Origin: Methylophilaceae bacterium 11
GTDB lineage: Bacteria; Pseudomonadota; Gammaproteobacteria; Burkholderiales; Methylophilaceae
Assembly: GCA_000525025.1 (NCBI GenBank)
Contig: JCKJ01000001.1
Span: forward strand, 2,232,001 to 2,296,000
Length of the DNA stretch: 64,000 nt
Direction of reading: 5' to 3'
Shown: piece after piece, positions 45,776-53,776 of the stretch
Position numbering within the stretch: position 1 is the first letter of the stretch
Layout of the letters: each line of letters starts with the position of its first letter
Position numbers and translations under genes: made by a program
Notes under the pieces: generated by a model
What the model saw: the letters and a program-made list of their open reading frames with translations, nothing else
Database searches by the model: none
Told to the model about the DNA's origin: nothing

Positions 45776-46692
45776 TATGCGGTCACCCTTGCGTTTGCTG
45801 ATTTTGCTTTAGCAGCATCCATGCGCTTACTAAAATACTGCAGCAATGAATCAACCGACATAATCAGAGTAAGCGCCACAATAAATAGCACCATTCCGGC
45901 AAAGCCATGCACAAAGCCTTGACCAGCTTCATCGCCAAAATAAAAGGTCACCAATGTGAGCACCATGACGCGAATCACATTGGCCGTAAACGAAATTGGA
46001 ATAATCAATAGCGCCAGTACAAAGTTACGGAATAAAGAGTCATGCTTAACCAAATTCAGGTAGAGCAAGCCAAGTGCTTCTAGCGAAATTAAAGTGTGCA
46101 TACCGGCGCAGGCATCTGCCACTAGCAGCTGATATTGCCCAATTTGTAACACCACGCCAGATCTGGCAATGGGATAACCCGCCCAATACAGAACTTGCTC
46201 GGCTACCGTAGATACTGCAATCTTCATGGGCAGAGTGACTGCATCTAAAAGAAATCCCGGTAGCGGAATCATAAACAGAATAAAAAACAGCGGGAACCAC
46301 ATAAGCTTGAGCGCCTGGGTACCACGGGTAATAAGTAATACGGCTGAGAAAACAAGCACTTGTGAGCCGATATCAAACGTTAAGATATCTTGTGAGCGAC
46401 CAAGCACGTAACTGAGTAAGCCAGCAATCAGAAACACCCAGCCCACTATTGTCACAGCTACGGCAGGGGGCACTGCGGACTTATTGAGAATAGCATCTCG
46501 CTTTTGCCAAGCCAAAAATACGACCACCATCAAAACGATTGGGCCGTGCGCTTGGTCTTGTGATGTCCATAAACCAGTTAAAAGTGCGTAGTACATGGGC
46601 ACATACAGCGCAAGCAAGCCCAAAATAATAAACCCCCACTCTTGTAGTACAGATGGGAGGCGATTTGCGCTGTGTGTGGGTTGTAAAATCAT
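45775..46692 (-). CDS. xrtB: Exosortase B (XrtB/EpsH)
   Basis: 305 residues, about eight membrane helices. Transpeptidase-like membrane enzyme that recognises PEP-CTERM tails. Active-site residues are seen as Cys in LLVADACAGMHTLISLEALG, Arg in SFTANVIRVMVLTLVTFYFG and His in GQGFVHGFAGMVLFIVAL. N-terminal GLWTSQDQAHGPIVLMV is typical of the B type. Its neighbours EpsD-G, EpsI and EpsL are the standard XrtB set. Likely substrates in the window are the two PEP-CTERM proteins at 51570-53333. Confidence 0.95.
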   Translation of the reverse strand: MILQPTHSANRLPSVLQEWGFIILGLLALYVPMYYALLTGLWTSQDQAHGPIVLMVVVFLAWQKRDAILNKSAVPPAVAVTIVGWVFLIAGLLSYVLGRSQDILTFDIGSQVLVFSAVLLITRGTQALKLMWFPLFFILFMIPLPGFLLDAVTLPMKIAVSTVAEQVLYWAGYPIARSGVVLQIGQYQLLVADACAGMHTLISLEALGLLYLNLVKHDSLFRNFVLALLIIPISFTANVIRVMVLTLVTFYFGDEAGQGFVHGFAGMVLFIVALTLIMSVDSLLQYFSKRMDAAKAKSANARVTA

Positions 46693-46710
46693 GGCAAGGG
46701 CTATATTTAA

Positions 46711-47583
46711 TTAGTCATACTCATTTAATACGGCACCTACCACTTGCGCGCCGATGTCTTTAATTTTCTTACTCAACTCATCCAACTTAGCCAATTTGGT
46801 ATAATTTTTACGCGCAACCAGCATTGCCCCACCAGTGCGCGCCACAATGGCTTGATAATCCACACTCTCATCCGCGGATGAGGTATCCACAATAATCACA
46901 TCATATTGATTGGCGGCGCTGTTCAGCAGTTCGGAAAAAGCACTGCGACTTAATAGCTCCTGCGGATTGGGTGGAATGGTACCTGCACCCAATACCGACA
47001 AGCCCATAAATGACTCGATACGCACAATGGCGTCTAGGTCGGCTCGGCCAACGATTATGTCCGATAGTCCTCGCTGCCCTTTTAGGTTAAAAATTTTATG
47101 CTGACGCGGCTGCCTTAAATTTGCATCAATCAGCAAGGTCTGCTCGCCTAGCTGAGAAAACACAACGGCTAAGTTTGCTGCAATATAACTGCTGCCATCA
47201 CCACTTTGCACACCGGTAATCGCAATGGTCGAGCCATGCTCAGCAAACCAACGCAACACTAATTGTGTGCGTAGCGCACGCAATGCTTCCACTTGTGGGG
47301 TAAATGGCTGATAAGCAGCCACAAGCTCCCTGCTATAACTACCTTGCCCGGCTTGCAGGTACGGATAATCAAACTGCATGGAAACCACTTGGCGAATATC
47401 TTCACTGCTTACCAAGCCTAAGCTTAATGCAGCATCACCAAACCGCAGGCCTTTCTCTTTTTGCAAACGCAGAACGCGCTCGGCACCTTCTGGCGTTAAC
47501 TTACCTAAATCAAGCAGTAAGCGCCCAATGCTGGTATCGCGTTTAATCATATTGTCTGGTACGGGTACTTGGATCAAATTCAT
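46711..47583 (-). CDS. epsG: EpsG-like chain-length tyrosine-kinase family protein, degenerate P-loop
   Basis: 290 residues. N-terminal MshEN/GspE_N-like segment (IGRLLLDLGKLTPEGAERVL) followed by a BY-kinase-like ATPase domain. The Walker A region reads GVQSGDGSSYIAANLA where family members have GxGKS/GxGRS, so the P-loop Lys is Ser. The A' motif is LLIDANLRQPR (DANLR for DADxR), and Walker B is VIIVDTSS. No Tyr-rich C-terminal tail is present. EpsG normally works with the EpsF co-polymerase to control chain length; here phosphotransfer is doubtful and a structural role is possible. Confidence 0.9.
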   Translation of the reverse strand: MNLIQVPVPDNMIKRDTSIGRLLLDLGKLTPEGAERVLRLQKEKGLRFGDAALSLGLVSSEDIRQVVSMQFDYPYLQAGQGSYSRELVAAYQPFTPQVEALRALRTQLVLRWFAEHGSTIAITGVQSGDGSSYIAANLAVVFSQLGEQTLLIDANLRQPRQHKIFNLKGQRGLSDIIVGRADLDAIVRIESFMGLSVLGAGTIPPNPQELLSRSAFSELLNSAANQYDVIIVDTSSADESVDYQAIVARTGGAMLVARKNYTKLAKLDELSKKIKDIGAQVVGAVLNEYD

Positions 47584-47598
47584 AGGGTGACTCTCGAG

Positions 47599-48993
47599 TT
47601 AGGCCAACTTAAGAAAACGCAAAAATGAAAACCGCTTGGATTTTGTGGAAATGACACTGGAAAGCACACCCAACACAGGAATCTCGACTGACTCCTGAAT
47701 ATCCTCAACAGAACGCACGCGTCTATCCAACATTTCGGCCAACAGCCCGAAGCCAACACCTAACATGAGGCCAAGAAAAACCGACAGCAATATATTGAGC
47801 AGTATTTTCGGACTGGAATGCTCGATGGGCGCGACAGCGGGATTTAATATGGAAATATCTGTTTGGTTGGCCTGCCCCTCAAGATTAGACATCATAAAGC
47901 GCTGACTCACTGCATCTAGTGAGCGCTGTGCGTTTTCCATATCGCGTTGCAGTATCATTAATTGATCGCGTGTGCGATTCAGCTTGAGCACTTTCTGCTT
48001 TTGCGCAGCCACTTGTGCTGCCAACTCAGATTCACGCTGACGATAGATTTTAGCTGACCCGCCAACACTGGCACTGGTAGAACGAATCGCTTCTTGCAAC
48101 TGTGATCTTAATTTACTGATTTCAGCCTGTGCAGATTGAATCTGTGGATGATTTTCATCTAATCGCTGAGATAAATCTGCTAATTTGGATTCAGATCTTG
48201 CAATGTCTACTTTCAAACCCTGCACTAGTGCATTGGAAGCCACATCGGGAGAGTCTGCCGCATTACTGGATACGCCAGCCTTGCGTGAAGAGGCCTCAAT
48301 TGCCTGAGATTGCGCCACCACATATTGCGTGGTTAATTCATTCAACCGTGCGTTCTCAGTATCAAACTGCTCAATGCCGCTGGTAATGCCATTGTCTTGC
48401 TGATACTTAGACAATCTGGCTTGTGCTTTTTCCAGCTCTTCGCGTAGTGTTTTGGATTGCGAACTCAAATAGGTAGCAGCACCCTGTGCTGGCTCCGCTT
48501 TCAGTTGCAAGCTGGTTTGCTGATAGGCCGCTGCAAACGTATTGGCCACCCCTGCTGCAAAGTCAGGATCCGAACCACTGAATGAAATTTCAATGACGCT
48601 ACTTTCACGAGAAGGCACTACGTCTAATTTTTGCAATAACAGATCAGCAAACCAATCACGTATATCGCCCTTGCCCTTAGTGGCTTCCATAAACTGTTTT
48701 TTTGCAGTATCGCTGTCTGCAAATTTAAGCGCATCCACCACTTTTCTGGCCACGCTATGGCTGGTAATAATATCGACTTGCGTTGCCATATAGCCTGGCA
48801 TCAACTGTGCCGGCAATGCAATGCCAGTTACCGGGTCAGCCCCTTTGTAATTCAGCACGAGCGATGTACTGGCTTTATAGCTTTTAGGAATCAGCAAGCT
48901 GACTGCCACAGTGGTGAGCACCGTCAATCCAAAGGTCACCAACACTATCTTGGAACGCGCTTTTAAAAGGAGTAGAAATTGCGTAAAGTTCAT
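47599..48993 (-). CDS. epsF: Chain-length determinant protein EpsF
   Basis: 464 residues. Wzz-type co-polymerase: N-terminal membrane helix (ARSKIVLVTFGLTVLTTVAV), periplasmic Wzz domain (SYKASTSLVLNYKGADPVTG), a long coiled coil (about 165-370, with ETxRARLNEL-like heptads and RQRESELAAQVAAQKQKVLK), and a C-terminal helix (KILLNILLSVFLGLMLGVGF) leading to a short basic cytoplasmic tail. It works with EpsG and the Wzy-like protein to set polymer length and with EpsE to span the periplasm. 15 bp from epsG. Confidence 0.94.
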   Translation of the reverse strand: MNFTQFLLLLKARSKIVLVTFGLTVLTTVAVSLLIPKSYKASTSLVLNYKGADPVTGIALPAQLMPGYMATQVDIITSHSVARKVVDALKFADSDTAKKQFMEATKGKGDIRDWFADLLLQKLDVVPSRESSVIEISFSGSDPDFAAGVANTFAAAYQQTSLQLKAEPAQGAATYLSSQSKTLREELEKAQARLSKYQQDNGITSGIEQFDTENARLNELTTQYVVAQSQAIEASSRKAGVSSNAADSPDVASNALVQGLKVDIARSESKLADLSQRLDENHPQIQSAQAEISKLRSQLQEAIRSTSASVGGSAKIYRQRESELAAQVAAQKQKVLKLNRTRDQLMILQRDMENAQRSLDAVSQRFMMSNLEGQANQTDISILNPAVAPIEHSSPKILLNILLSVFLGLMLGVGFGLLAEMLDRRVRSVEDIQESVEIPVLGVLSSVISTKSKRFSFLRFLKLA

Positions 48994-49004
48994 GGCTATT
49001 TTTC

Positions 49005-50039
49005 CTAAAACAAGCTTTCTTGCACGTAAATGACGTCTTCGGCCAGCACTTTATCGGTTAGCTTCACTGAGATCACTTCCACATCCCCTTTTGCGTTACG
49101 ACGATGCAATTTAATGCCACGTTGCGTACCACGTGCGGTTGGCCCACCACCTTGCGCCAAGGCCTGCACTACAGTCATATCACGCTCAATACGAAACGCG
49201 CCTGGACGCTGCACCTCTCCAAAGATATAGCCAATAGGTGCGCGCGGCACATAAATCATATCGCCACTGGCCAATGCAAAATTGGCAGCATCGCCACCGG
49301 AACGGAAGATTTTATCGACATCAATGTCGAGATGCTCTAGCTCGCCATTACGAAAGGTACTGAGAGAAATGGTATCCGAGCCCCCTTGCGCGATGCCGCC
49401 AGCCACTGATAGAAAATCAGCCAGCGTGCGCACACCATTGGTGACCGCGTATTTACCTGGGCGATTTACCTGACCCAGTACAGACACATCACGTGAGTGA
49501 ATATAGACAATTTCACCCCCCGTTAAAGTTATGGTTTCTGCTTCAGAATTACCAATAATTTTATTTAAATCGTATTGCGTTTTAACCGATTTATTGACGA
49601 TGGTAATCAAATCCGAGCCGTCAACCGTCGGGCCTCCTGCTAACGCTATCAGCTCAGGCAATGTGGTGACACGCTCTAGCGGATAGCGCCCAGGCTTGTT
49701 AACACTGCCCAACACCGACACCATTTTGCTTTGGAATTGCAACACCAATATATTGACCTGCGGCTGCTTCACAAAACCGCCGCTTTCCAACATGGTGGCA
49801 ATTTTTTTCTCTGCCGCACTCGCAGTTAGTCCACCAACCGAGACATTGCCAATTAAAGGATATGAAATCGCACCATCTTCAGGCACCCGTGTCTCCAAAG
49901 ATAAATCCGGATTATTGTGCACACTAATTCTAAGCACATCGCCCGCACCGAGCTGATAAGAGGAAGACGATTCTGCCAGCACCGGCTGTAGCCAAGTGCC
50001 AAGTACAATCGTCATCAAAACAATCAATATATTCCGCAT
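49005..50039 (-). CDS. epsE: Polysaccharide export outer-membrane protein EpsE
   Basis: 344 residues. Signal peptide (MRNILIVLMTIVLGTWLQPV...LA), a Poly_export domain (YQLGAGDVLRISVHNNPDLS, then GAISYPLIGNVSVGGL), and two SLBB domains (VLGSVNKPGRYPLERV; VLGQVNRPGKYAVTNG; a third partial, IFGEVQRPGAFRIE). This is the Wza-like periplasmic/outer-membrane export piece. No lipobox Cys is seen, so the outer-membrane link may be made by EpsL. Same unit as epsF (11 bp). Confidence 0.93.
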   Translation of the reverse strand: MRNILIVLMTIVLGTWLQPVLAESSSSYQLGAGDVLRISVHNNPDLSLETRVPEDGAISYPLIGNVSVGGLTASAAEKKIATMLESGGFVKQPQVNILVLQFQSKMVSVLGSVNKPGRYPLERVTTLPELIALAGGPTVDGSDLITIVNKSVKTQYDLNKIIGNSEAETITLTGGEIVYIHSRDVSVLGQVNRPGKYAVTNGVRTLADFLSVAGGIAQGGSDTISLSTFRNGELEHLDIDVDKIFRSGGDAANFALASGDMIYVPRAPIGYIFGEVQRPGAFRIERDMTVVQALAQGGGPTARGTQRGIKLHRRNAKGDVEVISVKLTDKVLAEDVIYVQESLF

Positions 50040-50142
50040 GTATTTCGTATTCCCTATTGTTTAAATCTGGCCAGCGTTCTGCATGATGGCGTAACGGCAT
50101 TGTGGCTTATCCATGCCAAATCCACTACACAGCCACGATAAA

Positions 50143-51153
50143 TTACAATCCTGATAGCCCTTTTTCCACATGTTCAGCCAACGGTTTAGCTGGGTTTGCG
50201 CTTGGTGGGGTTGCAGCAGGCGCCACTGGCACCTCCGCCGACTTGGCTTCTAGGGGTGCCGCCGCATTGGCCTGACCCTTCGCAGCAGGCTCATACGCTT
50301 TATCCAGATACACCACTTTGGCAGCCGCACGCAGATTCTTCATCTCCAACTCTGCTACCGCTTTGCGCTTATTGCCAAACAAAATACGCTCAATTAAAGG
50401 TGTGGAATCTTTTTCAGCAACAGGCGCGTCTTTGACCTCTTGAATACGGGCAATCAAATTGGTTTCTTTGGCGCGCACAAAAATGATATCACTCACTTTC
50501 ATCTTACCTAACTGCTCTAACAATTGCTGCGGCAGTGTCTCGGCCGCATGTGCTGCTTGTGTGCGTCTATATTTAATGCTGCGTTTATCTAGCAAGGCTG
50601 TAATTTCTTCCATCGTTTTTGCTGCATCCACTTCGGTTTTGAGCGCATCGCTATAAGTATTTGCAGGCAACATAATCTCATCCATGATGTATACCTTACG
50701 ATTCGCAAAAATCTGCGGATGTTGATTACGATACGCTGCAACCTCTGCAGCAGTAGGCTTAGGTGTCTTTGATATTTTTTCTTCGATATAAGCTTGTGCC
50801 AGTATTTGCGACTTTGCGTTTTCTAGTGCCTGCAGCACTTGTGGATTACGATCCAGCTTCGCCTTGATTGCCTCTTGCACGATAATTTGGCGGTCAATCA
50901 ACCCTTGCACGACTTGTTTAGCCGCCGCTTCTTTCTGCTCTGGCTTAACATTTGCACGCTGCAATTCATTATTGATTTGATGCACGGTAATTTCATCGCC
51001 ATTCACTCTTGCAATCGTTTGCGAGGAATGCGTCTCCGACGTTCCTTCTTTACTGCCACAAGCATTTAACGAGACAAAAGCCACGACCATCACCAAACAT
51101 TTAGCGCTTAAGTAGATATTCGCCAGCGGGGACTTTAACGAATCAATATGCAT
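50143..51153 (-). CDS. epsD: EpsD-family peptidyl-prolyl cis-trans isomerase lipoprotein
   Basis: 336 residues from the ATG at 51153 (AAGGAA five bases upstream; a TTG precedes). Lipobox VSLNACG places it as a lipoprotein. SurA_N-like helical segment (RVNGDEITVHQINNELQRAN) and a parvulin-like rotamase region (RKVYIMDEIMLPANTY... to KVSDIIFVRAKE). A Pro/Ala-rich tail ends the protein. EpsD proteins accompany XrtB loci and presumably help fold export proteins. First of the EpsD-E-F-G-XrtB-EpsI string. Confidence 0.9.
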   Translation of the reverse strand: MHIDSLKSPLANIYLSAKCLVMVVAFVSLNACGSKEGTSETHSSQTIARVNGDEITVHQINNELQRANVKPEQKEAAAKQVVQGLIDRQIIVQEAIKAKLDRNPQVLQALENAKSQILAQAYIEEKISKTPKPTAAEVAAYRNQHPQIFANRKVYIMDEIMLPANTYSDALKTEVDAAKTMEEITALLDKRSIKYRRTQAAHAAETLPQQLLEQLGKMKVSDIIFVRAKETNLIARIQEVKDAPVAEKDSTPLIERILFGNKRKAVAELEMKNLRAAAKVVYLDKAYEPAAKGQANAAAPLEAKSAEVPVAPAATPPSANPAKPLAEHVEKGLSGL

Positions 51154-51196
51154 CAAAATTCCTTATAAACTATTTAAAACAACAAATTATGTAACG

Positions 51197-51421
51197 TTAG
51201 CCGATTGCCAATATGTACGCTTTTCGGCTTGTTACAAAAAAAATTGCCCACAACGCCAAAGCTGTTGCGAGCAGACATGCCATCACAATCCAACGCAATA
51301 AATACAGCTCTGAATAAGGCGGTATGGATTGATTTAACGTAAAAAAATATGAGTAATTCTCATGATTAATAAAAAGCAATGTAAACGTAATACGCGTATT
51401 AATATTGAAGCGACAACACAA
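51197..51421 (-). CDS. Possible small single-helix membrane protein
   Basis: Up to 74 residues; the plausible part is the last 45, with one clear membrane helix (LRWIVMACLLATALALWAIF) and a short basic end (TSRKAYILAIG). No ribosome site stands out at any start and no family is recognised. Lies between a PEP-CTERM gene and epsD, on the same strand. May be a small accessory protein or a chance frame. Confidence 0.25.
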   Translation of the reverse strand: MCCRFNINTRITFTLLFINHENYSYFFTLNQSIPPYSELYLLRWIVMACLLATALALWAIFFVTSRKAYILAIG

Positions 51422-51451
51422 CTGGAAGCCACTCTAACATCGTTAAGTTAC

Positions 51452-51520
51452 ATTTAAATGACCAATAGTCTTTCAAACAACCAATACGCTTTTAAACAAC
51501 CAATACACTTTTAAACAAAT
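51452..51520. repeat. Short tandem repeat, 19-bp period
   Basis: About three and a half units resembling TTTTAAACAACCAATACAC: 51471-51489 and 51490-51508 are nearly the same, with partial units before (from about 51452) and after (51509-51520). It lies just past the 3' end of the PEP-CTERM gene and its terminator. No function evident. Confidence 0.6.
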
Positions 51521-51522
51521 AA

Positions 51523-51548
51523 GTGGCATTCAAACCAATGAATGCCAC
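51523..51548 (-). terminator. Hairpin terminator after the first PEP-CTERM gene
   Basis: GTGGCATTC - AAACCAAT - GAATGCCAC, perfect 9-bp arms, followed in the minus direction by TTATTTGTTTAAAAG. It lies 22 bp past the stop codon of the PEP-CTERM gene, which would separate it from epsD. Confidence 0.7.
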
Positions 51549-51569
51549 CAAAGCTACAGACTTACTTGA

Positions 51570-52409
51570 TTATTTTTGTTTACGACGACGCGCAACTGCG
51601 CCCATCAAGCCCAAACCAGCCAAGAACATGGCATACGTTTCTGGCTCTGGCACTGCAGTCACTGCCAATACATCTAGACGACCACCAGCCGCATTAAATG
51701 ATGGCGTTCCCCACCATTGGCTGCCATCGTTTGCAATGCCAAGACCAGTAGAACGCACTCTGATCCAAGCATACGCATTAGGCAATCCAGCATTTTGGCT
51801 ATCCACAGCATTAGCTAGCAAGGCTGCCACGGAGAAACCATTGTAGCCCTCTTCACCGTTCAAGAAATCCAATGTGGAAAATTGACCATTGACAAAAGCA
51901 CCTGCAGTGAAATTGATTTCCTGCTCCCATGCAGGATCATTTGAAGGGTTATTACCCCAGTTATTACCCACACCACTTGAACTTAATGTACCGCCTTCCG
52001 CAAACTCAATACCGCTAGTAGCTAGGCCGCTTACCGTTCTAAAACTGTCATTAGTCAGATTTTCTGTACCAGCAAAATTGATTTCAAAAGAAGAAATAAA
52101 GATAGAACCAGTGCCTGATGAGAATTGATTCAAACCATTGAGGCTGATGGTTGTACGCACACCACTCGCGCCATCACCTAAGTTCAAGTCTGATAAATCT
52201 GTAAATGTAATAGTACCCACAGAAGTTGCTGTACCGCCGGAAGCTGTAGCAAAATCACCTTTTGGCAATGCGCTGCTAGTTGCAGCGGTAGGTGTGCCGT
52301 TATTTGCAAGATAATCAAAGTTGAATGTCACCGTTGCTGCGTTTGCTGCAACTGAAGACACTGCAAATAATGCCCCTAATACTGCTTGTTTTAAAATTTG
52401 TGTGTTCAT
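51570..52409 (-). CDS. PEP-CTERM sorting domain protein
   Basis: 279 residues. Signal peptide (MNTQILKQAVLGALFAVSSV...AANA), then a Thr/Gly/Ser-rich beta-sandwich-like exported body (ISLNGLNQFSSGTGSIFISS; PSNDPAWEQEINFTAG; ending with WWGTPSFNAAGGRLDVL), and a canonical tail: VPEPETYAMFLAGLGLMGAV then ARRRKQK. The tail directs the protein to exosortase, here XrtB encoded 5 kb away. Body function unknown; these proteins are typically surface/EPS associated. It is followed by its own terminator. Confidence 0.93.
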   Translation of the reverse strand: MNTQILKQAVLGALFAVSSVAANAATVTFNFDYLANNGTPTAATSSALPKGDFATASGGTATSVGTITFTDLSDLNLGDGASGVRTTISLNGLNQFSSGTGSIFISSFEINFAGTENLTNDSFRTVSGLATSGIEFAEGGTLSSSGVGNNWGNNPSNDPAWEQEINFTAGAFVNGQFSTLDFLNGEEGYNGFSVAALLANAVDSQNAGLPNAYAWIRVRSTGLGIANDGSQWWGTPSFNAAGGRLDVLAVTAVPEPETYAMFLAGLGLMGAVARRRKQK

Positions 52410-52481
52410 AAAATCCCTCTTAAATTAATATTATTTTAAGAAGGCGCACAACCTGCATACGCCCTCTATTTCCATTTTTCA

Positions 52482-53333
52482 TTAAACTTTGCGACGACGA
52501 CGTGCAACTGCGCCCATGACACCTAAACCCGCCAACATCATGGCGTAGCTTTCTGGCTCAGGCACTGCGGTTACAGCAACATATCCGCTGATAAACGCAC
52601 CTGCTGGGGTTTGTCCTTCTTCACCTGCTTGGAAAAAGCCCAGCGCATTTGCGCCCAATGCGTAGTTCACTGCGTCTGACTTCACAAGATACAAACCACT
52701 CCAAGGGTTACCTTCTGTCACACTTAAATCAGACTTCATACGTACAGTATTTCCATCATAAGCAACTTGAGCATTAAAAGTGGTATCAGTGGTTAGGCCA
52801 GCTTGATACATCCGTAGATCGTAGTCAGAGGCAAATGTCCAAGCCGTTGATACGTTTGTACCCGCGCCAGAGCGATAGACATAGTTAGCCTCTTCGCCGT
52901 TATCCTGACGGTTTAGAAATCTAGAGCCAAACACCAGCTTGTTATCAACGCTATCGCGGAACACAAAGTCGTACACATCAAACTGGTCTGGACTACCGGC
53001 AGATAAATCAACGCCCGTAGTCACACGCCAATCCAACAACGTCAATGTACCTGTCGCTGTGGTAGTAGCGCCGGTAAACGCTCTGTAGTTAATAGAAGTA
53101 GCCACCACATCGCCTGTTGCATTCTCACTATCAAAGCCAGCAAGGTAAGTAGCGCTTGTTGTTTCAATATACAGCTTGTCGCCTGCTGTACTATTGGCCC
53201 CATTGACCAAACCACCATTGCCAGCAGTCAACTGACCGCCCACACCACTGGTGAGTGTTACAAAATTACCTGCATATGCCGACGATGCTGAAACTGCTAG
53301 CAATGTCGCCAATGCAATTGATTTTAATTTCAT
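52482..53333 (-). CDS. PEP-CTERM sorting domain protein
   Basis: 283 residues from the ATG at 53333; GAGGAG lies upstream and the earlier TTG falls within that site. Signal peptide MKLKSIALATLLAVSASSAY-AG. Body rich in Thr, Gly and Asn, beta-structured, with FVFRDSVDNKLVFGSRFLNR. Tail VPEPESYAMMLAGLGVMGAV then ARRRRKV, almost the same as the neighbouring PEP-CTERM protein. The bodies are not alike, so this is shared sorting and not recent duplication. Substrate of XrtB by inference. Confidence 0.93.
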   Translation of the reverse strand: MKLKSIALATLLAVSASSAYAGNFVTLTSGVGGQLTAGNGGLVNGANSTAGDKLYIETTSATYLAGFDSENATGDVVATSINYRAFTGATTTATGTLTLLDWRVTTGVDLSAGSPDQFDVYDFVFRDSVDNKLVFGSRFLNRQDNGEEANYVYRSGAGTNVSTAWTFASDYDLRMYQAGLTTDTTFNAQVAYDGNTVRMKSDLSVTEGNPWSGLYLVKSDAVNYALGANALGFFQAGEEGQTPAGAFISGYVAVTAVPEPESYAMMLAGLGVMGAVARRRRKV

Positions 53334-53776
53334 TGTTAATCTCCTCAATTGTTACAAACACAAATCAATAAGCATTCATCCATTCATGCCATCCAATACA
53401 TGACACCAGAATAGATAGCGTCTTACGAATGACGCTTTTTAATCTACAAAAGCGCCTACTGCGTTATGTATACAGGCAAATTTTATGCCCGCAATTTCGC
53501 TTCCCAACCTCATTCCCATTAGTGACGCACAACAATATTGGCCGCAATATTTACAAGAGAACTAAACCCAATAAAATCAAACAGATAAAATACAATCATG
53601 CTGAATGAGCAGCCAGCACCATAGAGGCATTAGCCCGAATGGGTAGTACCTTTGGTGGGGTTTGAGTGCATCAACACGACTTATCCCAAATGAATATTGG
53701 TTACAAGAACCGATTTTTTGGTTACTAGTAGCCAACTTCATTATTTACAACCACCAACTAGCAAGCAAAATCATTG
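53334..53776. other. Intergenic region with promoter and a hairpin
   Basis: 443 bp between the TonB-receptor gene and the PEP-CTERM gene, both on the minus strand. It holds a hairpin AGCGTC-TTACGAAT-GACGCT followed by TTTTT on the plus strand (53417-53440), a terminator-like element with no plus-strand gene before it. Otherwise no gene seen; the PEP-CTERM promoter must lie here. Confidence 0.45.

Noticed and set aside
630-50066. Shared sequence TTCCCTATTGTTTAAAT near 630 and near 50053
   Set aside because: A single 17-bp match in AT-rich intergenic DNA with no other common context; most likely chance.
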